Positions 34,545 through 41,908 of a stretch of DNA of 64,000 nucleotides are shown piece after piece. The notes below the pieces were generated by a model. That model did not search any database and was not told the DNA's origin. It saw only the letters and a program-made list of their open reading frames with translations. A program made the translations under genes and the position numbers. Within the stretch, counting starts at the first letter, position 1; each line of letters opens with the position of its first letter. Source of the DNA: UBA9676 sp963741615 (GTDB taxonomy: Bacteria > Actinomycetota > Actinomycetes > Streptosporangiales > Streptosporangiaceae); contig CAVUIU010000029.1 in the NCBI GenBank assembly GCA_963741615.1, forward strand, positions 484,671 to 548,670, given 5' to 3'.

Positions 34545-35561
34545 CTACACCGGGTCCAGCTCCAGTTCCAGCTCGGGGGAGTAGCGGCCAGCCAGGGCCG
34601 CGGTGTTCATCGCCACCCGGTGGGCGAGGGCCCGCTGGCCGTCCTCCCGCCGCCCCGGCTCACCACGCCAGGCTGCCAGCGCCGGGCCGGTGAGCGCCCG
34701 GCCGAACGAGAACGTCAGCGGCCACAGGTGCGGGATGTGCTGCATGGCGGCCAGGTTCTGGGTGGCCCCCTCGGGGCGCTGCCCGCCGGCGGCGAAGGCG
34801 ACGCCCGCCAGGGTGGCTGGCACGCCGCCGAGTGTGCCAAGGGTGGCCTCGGCCACCTCGGCGGGCGACGGGTGCTCGCCGGACCCGCCGCCTGGCAGCG
34901 TCATGTTCGGGTTGAGCACGATGCCCGAGAAATCAACGCCGTAGTCGTGGAGTTCGCTCATGACCTCGAGCAGCACCATCGAGGTCACCGCCTCACAGTG
35001 GCCCAGCGTGTGCGCGCCGTCCATCAGCACCTCGGGCTCCACGACGGCCACCAGCCCGGCTTCGTGGCACGCCGACGCGTACCTGGCCAGCGCCTGGGCG
35101 TTCGCACGGACCGCGACCGGCGACGGCATGCCGGGCGCGATCCGCAGCACCGCCCGCCACTTGGCGAACTGGGCGCCCCGCTCGGCGTACTCACGCAGAC
35201 GGGGCAGCAGCCCATCCAGGCCCTCGGTGACCGTCTCGCCCCGGGTGCCCGCCAGCGGCTTCAGCCCCGCGTCCACCTTGATCCCGGCCATCATGCCCAG
35301 CTCACGCAGGGCTACCGGGAACGTCCTGCCCATGGCGGCGTGCTCGCGCAGCGTCTCGTCGCACACGATCACACCGCTGATCCCATCGGCGAGGCCGGGG
35401 GTGGTGGCCAGCATCTCCCGGTAGGCCAGCCGGTTCTCCTGCGTCGCCGCGACGCCGGCCGCGGTCAGCCGCGCCGACATCGTGGCGATACCCTCATCGG
35501 CGGCGAGAATGCCCTTGCCCGGCGCCACCAGGGCGGCCGCGGCCGATGCCACCAGTCTCAT
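34545..35561 (-). CDS. Class I fructose-bisphosphate aldolase homologue lacking the Schiff-base lysine
   Basis: 338 residues clearly alignable with class I aldolase: GILAADEG near residue 18, IKVDAG at 94-99, FAKWR (K134, R136) at 132-136, VVEPEVL (E175, E177) and LTFSFGRALT near 285. The Schiff-base segment, normally LKPNM, reads VLNPNMTLPGG: Asn217 (AAC, 34911-34913) replaces the lysine that forms the imine. If correct, the usual mechanism is not available. A perfect GGAGGAGG ribosome site precedes the ATG. Position beside phosphoribulokinase suggests a Calvin-cycle role, but activity must be questioned. Confidence 0.88.
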   Translation of the reverse strand: MRLVASAAAALVAPGKGILAADEGIATMSARLTAAGVAATQENRLAYREMLATTPGLADGISGVIVCDETLREHAAMGRTFPVALRELGMMAGIKVDAGLKPLAGTRGETVTEGLDGLLPRLREYAERGAQFAKWRAVLRIAPGMPSPVAVRANAQALARYASACHEAGLVAVVEPEVLMDGAHTLGHCEAVTSMVLLEVMSELHDYGVDFSGIVLNPNMTLPGGGSGEHPSPAEVAEATLGTLGGVPATLAGVAFAAGGQRPEGATQNLAAMQHIPHLWPLTFSFGRALTGPALAAWRGEPGRREDGQRALAHRVAMNTAALAGRYSPELELELDPV

Positions 35562-35851
35562 CTGGCTGCCTCCTCCTGGCGCGTGCTTCCAGCTGGCCCC
35601 GTGCCTCCCGGTGGCCGCAACAGCCCGAACGTTAGACTCGTCCCATCACTGGCGCATCCCCCTGCGGTGGAAGCGCCCGGGGGAGAAGCGGTATGCCTTA
35701 CCAGGTGTAGTTCACCCTGGAAGCTCCCCATCCGGGGGGATGCCTTCCGTGATGAGGGCGGCCTATGGTGGCCCTCACCACGCGACATGGCGCGCCGGCG
35801 GGAAGCTGAATTCGGGCCGCCCGGTCGCATGGCAGCGGAGGCGAGGGGACG
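35562..35851. other. Divergent spacer, aldolase and phosphoribulokinase
   Basis: 290 bp without a convincing gene. No strong palindrome seen; a TTAGACT element at 35632 and a GAGGGGACG ribosome site before 35852 are the only recognisable signals. Confidence 0.4.
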
Positions 35852-36802
35852 ATGCCCGACAAGCTCATGCGCCTGCGTCGCAACGACGCGGCGGCGGACA
35901 TCCGGCGCCCGGTGATGCTCGCCATCGCCGGCGACAGCGCGGCCGGCAAGACCACGCTCACCCGGGGAATCGCCGAAGCGCTGGGCCCGGACCGGGCCAC
36001 CGCCCTGTGCGTGGACGACTACCACCGGTACGACCGCGAAGAACGACGGCACGTGCCCTTCACCGTGCTCAACCCCGAATGCAACTACATCGACGTCATG
36101 GAACAGCACCTGCAACTGCTGGCGCTCGGGCGGCCCATACTCAAACCGGTCTACGACCATTCCACCGGCAAGCTGGTGCGCCCCGTGCTGGTGGAGCCCC
36201 GCGACTTCGTGATCGTGGAGGGGCTGCTGCCTCTGCACACCAAGCTGGCCCGCGCCTGCTTCGACATCACCGTCTACCTCAATCCGCCGGAGAAGATCAG
36301 GCGGGAGTGGAAGCTGCGCCGCGACACCGCCGAGCGGGGATACACACAGGAGCAGGTGCTCGCCGAACTGGAGCGGCGCGAGCCGGAGTCGGCCGCCTTC
36401 ATCCGGCCGCAGCGCCAGTGGGCTGACATCTCCGTCCGCTTCGCGCCCGTGGCCGGGCGTGGCGGGCCGCAGGGCACCCCGCTGTCGGCGGAAATCCTGC
36501 TGCGGCCCACCATCCAGCACCCCGAACTCGCTCATGTGCTCACCGACGACGACCGGCGCACCGTGCACCTGAGGCTGATCCGCGACTGCGACGGCAAACC
36601 GGTGGACGCGCTGCACATCCACGGCTACGCGCCCCGTGAGGACAGCCGGATCGTGGAGAAGGCGATCTGGGAGCAGCTGTCCTTCGACCACGGCACCGCG
36701 CTGCCCGACACCCTCGGCGAGTACGCGCCCGGCAAACGGAGCGAGGCCCTGGCAATCGCGCAGCTGCTGTTGCTCTGGCATCTGCTCGAGGCGCGTGCGT
36801 GA
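35852..36802 (+). CDS. prk: Phosphoribulokinase
   Basis: Phosphorylates ribulose 5-phosphate to the RuBisCO substrate. 316 residues. P-loop GDSAAGKTTL at about 28, catalytic base region VDDYHRYD, substrate-binding ECNYIDVM, KPVYDHSTGKL and the Walker B-like VIVEGLLPLHT are present; LNPPEKIRREWKLRRDT matches the uridine kinase/PRK fold of the proteobacterial/actinobacterial type. It lacks the regulatory cysteine pair of plant enzymes. Upstream of the response-regulator gene (58-bp gap), on the opposite strand to cbbLSX. Confidence 0.93.
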   Translation: MPDKLMRLRRNDAAADIRRPVMLAIAGDSAAGKTTLTRGIAEALGPDRATALCVDDYHRYDREERRHVPFTVLNPECNYIDVMEQHLQLLALGRPILKPVYDHSTGKLVRPVLVEPRDFVIVEGLLPLHTKLARACFDITVYLNPPEKIRREWKLRRDTAERGYTQEQVLAELERREPESAAFIRPQRQWADISVRFAPVAGRGGPQGTPLSAEILLRPTIQHPELAHVLTDDDRRTVHLRLIRDCDGKPVDALHIHGYAPREDSRIVEKAIWEQLSFDHGTALPDTLGEYAPGKRSEALAIAQLLLLWHLLEARA

Positions 36803-36860
36803 GACCGCCGGCGGCACGGATCAGCCGCAGGACGGGCCCGCTGTGGGTACCGTTCCTGAC

Positions 36861-37592
36861 ATGAGCCGCCGCGCTCCCGGCCCCACCGGCCGACCCGGCC
36901 CACCCGGCCTGCCCGGCCCACCCGGCCTGCCCGGCCCACCCGGGCCCATGCGCCTGGTGATCATCGATGACCACCAGATGGTGCTCGACGGGCTGAAGGC
37001 CATGCTCCGCCCCTACGCCGGACAGGTGAAGATCGTCGGCGAGTGCAGCGAGCCGGCCGACGCGGTGCGGACCGTCGAGAAGCTGGCACCTGACGCGGTC
37101 CTGCTCGACGTCCGCCTGCGCGGCGCCAGCGGCCTTGACCTGTGCGGGCAGATCCTGGCCGCACTGCCCGGGTGCAAGGTGGTCTTCCTCACCGTCTACG
37201 ACGACGAGCAGTACCTCTACCAGGCGCTGCGGGTCGGCGCGGCCGGCTTCCTGCTGAAGCGGATCCGTGGCAGCGAGCTCGTCGACTACCTGGGCCGCAT
37301 CCGCGACGGCGAGGTGCTCATCGACCCGACCCTGGCCGGCCGGGTCGCGCTGTCCGCCGCCCGGCTGCACAGCGGGGAGTTCTGGCCCGGTGCGCATCTC
37401 GGCCTCACCCAGCGGGAGAGTGAGGTGCTCTCGCTGCTGGTCGCGGGGCTGTCCAACCGGGCGATCGCCGCCAGGCTGGTGGTCAGCGAGGAGACCGTGA
37501 AGACCCATTCCCGCGGCATCTACCGCAAACTCGGGGTGTCGGACCGCGCCGCCGCCGTCGCGGTGGCCCTGCGTGAGGGCGTGTTCCATTGA
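36861..37592 (+). CDS. LuxR/NarL-family response regulator
   Basis: 243 residues. An unusual N-terminal collagen-like stretch of Gly-Pro-Pro and Gly-Leu-Pro triplets (residues ~7-30, from a tandem DNA repeat at 36892-36950) precedes the receiver domain: DDHQ acidic pair, phospho-acceptor Asp in VLLDVRL, Thr in FLTVYDDE and Lys in FLLKRI. The C-terminal HTH is LTQRESEVLSLLVAGLSNRAIAARLVVSEETVKTH. An internal ATG at 36949 gives a start without the repeat and is possible. The stop overlaps the histidine-kinase start (TTGA), so the two are a two-component pair. Confidence 0.88.
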   Translation: MSRRAPGPTGRPGPPGLPGPPGLPGPPGPMRLVIIDDHQMVLDGLKAMLRPYAGQVKIVGECSEPADAVRTVEKLAPDAVLLDVRLRGASGLDLCGQILAALPGCKVVFLTVYDDEQYLYQALRVGAAGFLLKRIRGSELVDYLGRIRDGEVLIDPTLAGRVALSAARLHSGEFWPGAHLGLTQRESEVLSLLVAGLSNRAIAARLVVSEETVKTHSRGIYRKLGVSDRAAAVAVALREGVFH

Positions 37593-38890
37593 CCGGCCCG
37601 CGGCTGGGGGGAGTGGACGCCGAGCGCGAGGCGCAGCTGCTGTCGCAGGTGATCGACGCCATCTCGGGCGGGCTGGACCTCGGGCGGATCCTGCAGGGCG
37701 TGGCGAAGCTGGTGACCGAGACCACGGGCACCGACGTGTGCTTCGTACACCTGCTTGACGAGCGGGGCCGGACCCTGCTGCTGCACGGCGCCACCCCGCC
37801 CTTCGACGGCCTGGTGGGGAAGATCGAGCTCGGGCTGGGCGAGGGCGTGTCCGGCTGGGTCGCTTCGCACGGCGAGCCGGCCGTGATCGTGGACGACAAG
37901 ACCGCCGACCCCCGCTACCGGTACATCCCCGCCCTGCGCGGGGAGGAGTTCACCTCCATGGTGTCGGTGCCCATCGTCACCCCGCTGGGTCACCTGGTGG
38001 GGGTGCTGAACGTGCATACCAGGCTGCGCCGGGAGTTCACCACCGCCGATGTGGAGCTGCTGCGCTCGGTGGCGGGCCTGGTCGCGGGGGCGATCGAGAA
38101 CGCCAGGCTGCACCGGCGGCTGGCCGAGCGGGAAGAGGCGCTCGAACAGTTCGCGGAACGGACGGTCGAATGGCAGGAGAACGAGCGCCGGCGGCTCGCC
38201 GGGGAGATCCACGACGGGATCAGCCAGCGCATCGTCAGCCTGTTCTTTCATCTGTCGGCCGCCGCCGACGCCATCCCCGGCGACCCCGGGGTCGCCGCCG
38301 AGCAGGTGGCGCTGGCGCAGGAACTGGCCACCGCCGCACTGGACGAGACCCGGTCCGCGATCGCCGGGCTGCGCCCGCCCGTCCTGGACGACCTCGGCCT
38401 TGCCGCGAGCCTGGAGAGCCTGGGCCACTCGTTCCCGCAGCTCGATGTGCAGGTCGAGGCGACCCGCAGCCGGCTGGCCGGGCACGTCGAGACCGCTGTG
38501 TACCGCACGGCGCAGGAAGCGCTGCAGAACGTGGCCAAGCACGCGAACGCGCGTAACGTCCGGCTCCGCCTCTACCTTCAGCGGGACAAGATGGTGCTGG
38601 AGGTGACCGATGACGGCACCGGTTTCGACGCCGGGTCAGCGGCGGGGGCGAGCGGGCCCACCGGGTTCGGCCTGGCCGGCATGCGGGAGCGGGCCGAACT
38701 GCTCGGCGGGAAGCTGGACCTGGCCTCCTCGCCGGAACGGGGGACCACGGTGAGGCTGACCGTGCCGCTGAGCCCGCCCGCGGCCGCGCATTCCCCCGCG
38801 TTACCGGTCAGCCCGGTGGATGATCCAGCATCGTCGCTGCTTCCTCGGCATCACGGAAAACCCGGCTCGCGCGCACGTCCTCGGCGCTGA
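37589..38890 (+). CDS. GAF-domain sensor histidine kinase (NarL-type partner)
   Basis: 433 residues: N-terminal GAF domain (about 20-170, with CFVHLLDERGRTLLLHGATPPFDG), a short coiled coil, a HisKA_3 dimerisation helix with phospho-acceptor His in LAGEIHDGISQRIV, and a HATPase_c domain (NVAKHANARNV, DDGTGFDA, GLAGMRERAELLGG). No membrane segment, so a cytoplasmic sensor of a small molecule. TTG start overlaps the response-regulator stop; a GTG at 37613 is an alternative. The 3' end overlaps convergent cbbX by 83 bp. Between prk and cbbX, it may tie carbon fixation to a signal, but that is inference. Confidence 0.88.
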   Translation: MTGPRLGGVDAEREAQLLSQVIDAISGGLDLGRILQGVAKLVTETTGTDVCFVHLLDERGRTLLLHGATPPFDGLVGKIELGLGEGVSGWVASHGEPAVIVDDKTADPRYRYIPALRGEEFTSMVSVPIVTPLGHLVGVLNVHTRLRREFTTADVELLRSVAGLVAGAIENARLHRRLAEREEALEQFAERTVEWQENERRRLAGEIHDGISQRIVSLFFHLSAAADAIPGDPGVAAEQVALAQELATAALDETRSAIAGLRPPVLDDLGLAASLESLGHSFPQLDVQVEATRSRLAGHVETAVYRTAQEALQNVAKHANARNVRLRLYLQRDKMVLEVTDDGTGFDAGSAAGASGPTGFGLAGMRERAELLGGKLDLASSPERGTTVRLTVPLSPPAAAHSPALPVSPVDDPASSLLPRHHGKPGSRARPRR

Positions 38891-39845
38891 TCTCCATCAG
38901 GTCGCCGCGCGCGATCAGCCCCCCGCCGGCGACAAGCCGGCGTGCCTGCCGGAGCCGGAGCCGGTCGATCGCGTTGCGGATGCTCCGCGCGTTGGCGAAC
39001 CGCGGCTGGTTCATCCGGAGCTTCACGTACTCCCCGAACGCCTCCCGCGCGGCGGGCGAGAGCCGGTACTGCTCGCGCTCCAGCATCAGGTCCGCGATCT
39101 GGAGCAGCTCCTCCAGCGTGAAGTCGGGGAAGTCGATGTGGTGGGCGATCCGGGAGGCCATGCCGGGGTTGGACCGGAAGAAGGTGTCCATCCGGTCGGC
39201 GTAGCCGGCCAGGATCACCACCAGGTCCTCCCGGTGCGCCTCCATGAACTGCAGCAGGATCTCGATCGACTCCTGGCCGTAGTCGCGCTCGTTCTCCGGG
39301 CGGTACAGGTAGTACGCCTCGTCGATGAGGAGCACCCCGCCCATCGCCCGTTTGAGCACCTCCTTGGTCTTCGGGGCGGTGTGGCCCACATACTGGCCGA
39401 CCAGGTCGTCCCGGGTGACGCTGACCAGCTGGCCCTTGCGCAGGTACCCGAGCGCGGCGAGCATCTCGCCCATCCGCATGGCCACCGTCGTCTTGCCCGT
39501 GCCGGGGCTGCCGGTGAAGCACATGTGCAGGCTGGGCCGTGACGAGGTGAGCCCGTACCGGCCCCGGAGCCGGTCGACGAGCAGCAGCGCGGCGATCTCG
39601 CGGACCCTGTCCTTGACCGGTGCCAGGCCGATGAACTCGGCGTCCAGCTTGTCGAGCAGCTGCGCTATCCGCAGCGTCTGCTCCTGGGCGGCCAGGTCCA
39701 CCTTCTCGTCCGGGCCCAGTGGCTCCAGTGCGGCTGGATCGCCGGGCTCGGTCCCTTCGCCGGATGGAGTCGGGCCACCCGGCGCACCGGCACCGGGCCG
39801 GGGCATGGCGAAGCCCCGTGGCGCCGGGTCGTCTGGAGCGCTCAT
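38808..39845 (-). CDS. cbbX: CbbX, red-type RuBisCO activase
   Basis: AAA+ ATPase that frees inhibited red-type RuBisCO by pulling on the large-subunit C-terminus. 345 residues: FTGSPGTGKTTVAMRM (Walker A), GGVLLIDEAYYLY (Walker B), VVILAGYADRMD (sensor 1), RFANARSIRNAIDR (sensor 2) and the pore-loop YVGHTAPKT. N-terminal 75 residues are Pro/Gly-rich and longer than in typical CbbX (about 300-310). Overlaps the cbbS stop by four bases. Third gene of cbbL-cbbS-cbbX. Confidence 0.95.
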   Translation of the reverse strand: MSAPDDPAPRGFAMPRPGAGAPGGPTPSGEGTEPGDPAALEPLGPDEKVDLAAQEQTLRIAQLLDKLDAEFIGLAPVKDRVREIAALLLVDRLRGRYGLTSSRPSLHMCFTGSPGTGKTTVAMRMGEMLAALGYLRKGQLVSVTRDDLVGQYVGHTAPKTKEVLKRAMGGVLLIDEAYYLYRPENERDYGQESIEILLQFMEAHREDLVVILAGYADRMDTFFRSNPGMASRIAHHIDFPDFTLEELLQIADLMLEREQYRLSPAAREAFGEYVKLRMNQPRFANARSIRNAIDRLRLRQARRLVAGGGLIARGDLMEISAEDVRASRVFRDAEEAATMLDHPPG

Positions 39846-40315
39846 GAGTCGCCGCGCGCTCCGTTAGGCACCGTGTTCCCGGGCCCGGGGCCCTCGCCGT
39901 CATAACGCTGGCCTTGCGGCCGGTCAGTGGCGTACGCGTGGAGCGAGTAGCGGATGCGGCGGTCGGCGGCCTCCTGCCGGTCCAGCCGGAACCCGGGCTC
40001 GGTGGCCGGCCGGTTCACGATGAAGCTCAGCGCGGTGGTCTGGCGGCCCAGGCTCGCGTCATAGGCGGACACCTTGATGTAGTGACCGGGGTAGGCGGCG
40101 CGGCACTGCGTCACCTCGTGCATGGCCGCGGCCGCGTCGGAGATGCCGAACATGGGCAGGCCCCACATCTCCCACAGCACGTTGCGCGGGTGCGGGTCGT
40201 CGGTGAACTCGACCGCCACCGCCCAGCCCTTGTCGATGGCGTACTGGATCTGCGCCCTGATCTCGTCATCGGTGAGGTCGGGCAGCGAGGAGAACGTGCC
40301 CTGCATGATCCGCAT
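39842..40315 (-). CDS. cbbS: RuBisCO small subunit, red-type (form IC/ID)
   Basis: 157 residues starting MRIMQGTFSSLPDLTDDEIRAQIQYAI, with EFTDDPHPRNVLWEMWGLPMF and the long C-terminal beta-hairpin extension (VNRPATEPGFRLDRQEAADRRIRYSLHAYA) that marks red-type small subunits. A further Gly/Pro-rich tail of ~20 residues extends it beyond the usual ~140. Located 12 bp after cbbL and overlapping cbbX. Confidence 0.95.
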   Translation of the reverse strand: MRIMQGTFSSLPDLTDDEIRAQIQYAIDKGWAVAVEFTDDPHPRNVLWEMWGLPMFGISDAAAAMHEVTQCRAAYPGHYIKVSAYDASLGRQTTALSFIVNRPATEPGFRLDRQEAADRRIRYSLHAYATDRPQGQRYDGEGPGPGNTVPNGARGDS

Positions 40316-40327
40316 GTGAGGCTCCTG

Positions 40328-41779
40328 TCAGGCCGTCGGTGTGACCACGACGTCCGGCGTGTCGGTGGACTCGTAGTTGAAGGTGATGTCACCCCAGGTG
40401 TCCAGGGCGACCTGGAGCGGCTGGCATCTCTTGGCGGCATCGCGCAGGATGTCCTCACCCTCCCGGGCGAAGTCCCGGCCCTCGTTCCGGGCCTTGATCA
40501 TGGCTTCGGTGGCCACCCGGTTGGCGGTGGCCCCGGCGGCGACGCCCATCGGGTGGCCGATGGTGCCGCCGCCGAACTGCAGCACCACGTCCTCGCCGAG
40601 GTAGTCGAGCAACTGGTGCATCTGGCCGGCGTGGATGCCACCGGACGCCACGGGCATGGTGCCGGGCATGGAGCCCCAGTCCTGGTCGAAATAGATGCCC
40701 TGGCCGAGGTTGACCGGGATGTGCGGCTCGCGCAGCGTGTCGTAGTAGCCGCGCACCATGGACGGGTCGCCCTCCAGCTTGCCGACCACGGTCCCGGCAT
40801 GGACGTGGTCCACCCCGATCATGCGGCACCACTTCGAGATGACCCGGAAGCTGACGCCGTGCGACTTCTGGCGCGTATAGGTGCCGTGACCGGCCCGGTG
40901 CAGGTGCAGGATGACGCCGTTCTTGCGGGCCCATCTGGACATGGAGTGCATCGCCGTGTACCCGACCGTCAGGTCGATCATGATGATGACGCTGCCGAGA
41001 TCCCGGGCGAAGTCGGCCCGCTCGTACATGTCCTCCATGGTGGCGGCGGTGACGTTGAGGTAGTGCCCCTTGATCTCGCCGGTCCGCTCCTGGGCGCGGT
41101 TGACGGCCTCCATCGTGAACAGGTAGCGGTCCCGCCAGCGCATGAACGGCTGCGAGTTGATGTTCTCGTCGTCCTTGGTGAAGTCGAGGCCGCCGCGGAG
41201 GGCCTCGTAGACGACGCGGCCGTAGTTGCGCGCGGACAGGCCCAGCTTGGGCTTGGTGGTCGCGCCGAGCAGCGGCCGCCCGTACTTGTTCAGGTACTCG
41301 CGCTCCATCACGATGCCGTGCGGCGGTCCCTGATAGGTCTTGATGTAGTGCAGCGGGATCCGCATGTCCTCCAGCCGCAGCGCCTTGAGCGCCTTGAAGC
41401 CGAACACGTTGCCGATGATCGATGAGGTGAGGTTGGGGATCGAGCCTTCCTCGAACAGGTCGATGTCGTAGGCGATGTAGGCGATGTACTCGCCCTCGCG
41501 CCCCGGCACCGGGTCAACCCGGTAGCACTTGGCCTGGTAGTGGTCGTAGGCGGTGAGCCGGTCGGTCCAGACGACCGTCCAGGTGGCGGTGGACGACTCG
41601 CCGGCGACCGCCGCTCCTGCCTCCTCCGGAGGCACGCCCGGCTGCGGCGAGATGCGGAACGCGGCCAGCACGTCGGTGTCCTTGGGCACGTAATCGGGCT
41701 CGTAGTAGCCCATCTGCGCGTACGGGATGACTCCCGCGCTCCAGCGTTCCTGCCCGTCGCGTTCCTGCCCAGCGGTCAT
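40328..41779 (-). CDS. cbbL: RuBisCO large subunit, form I red-type
   Basis: Fixes CO2 on ribulose bisphosphate. 483 residues from ATG 41779 (GGAGG six bases upstream); an in-frame upstream start at 41812 is less likely. TTKPKLGLS holds the catalytic lysine, FTKDDEN the lysine carbamylated for Mg binding, HLHRAGHGTY the active-site His, and GTVVGKLEGD the loop-6 lysine. The C-terminus DITFNYESTDTPDVVVTPTA is the extended red-type tail recognised by CbbX. All catalytic residues seen are intact. Confidence 0.97.
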   Translation of the reverse strand: MTAGQERDGQERWSAGVIPYAQMGYYEPDYVPKDTDVLAAFRISPQPGVPPEEAGAAVAGESSTATWTVVWTDRLTAYDHYQAKCYRVDPVPGREGEYIAYIAYDIDLFEEGSIPNLTSSIIGNVFGFKALKALRLEDMRIPLHYIKTYQGPPHGIVMEREYLNKYGRPLLGATTKPKLGLSARNYGRVVYEALRGGLDFTKDDENINSQPFMRWRDRYLFTMEAVNRAQERTGEIKGHYLNVTAATMEDMYERADFARDLGSVIIMIDLTVGYTAMHSMSRWARKNGVILHLHRAGHGTYTRQKSHGVSFRVISKWCRMIGVDHVHAGTVVGKLEGDPSMVRGYYDTLREPHIPVNLGQGIYFDQDWGSMPGTMPVASGGIHAGQMHQLLDYLGEDVVLQFGGGTIGHPMGVAAGATANRVATEAMIKARNEGRDFAREGEDILRDAAKRCQPLQVALDTWGDITFNYESTDTPDVVVTPTA

Positions 41780-41856
41780 AACTCCTCCGTCGACTGTCGG
41801 ACCCCTCCGCATTCACGATGCCAGCCGATTGCCGCTGTGTCTATTGAGGGTTTAGG

Positions 41857-41888
41857 AGTGATAATCAAGGCATAGATTGATAATCACT
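41857..41888. promoter_or_regulatory. Large palindromic operator upstream of cbbL
   Basis: AGTGATAATCAA (41857-41868), 8 bases, then TTGATAATCACT (41877-41888): arms are inverted copies with one mismatch at the central A/T, so TGATAATCA is present twice. The shape fits a LysR-family site with its two half-sites. It lies 78 bp upstream of cbbL, just after the stop of the LysR-RraA gene. Confidence 0.75.
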
Positions 41889-41908
41889 GCGGAAAGCCGC
41901 TCCGCGTC

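Noticed and set aside
36600..37589. Minus-strand 349-codon frame across the response regulator
   Set aside because: Contains reversed codons of the receiver and the collagen-like repeat; no domain recognised.
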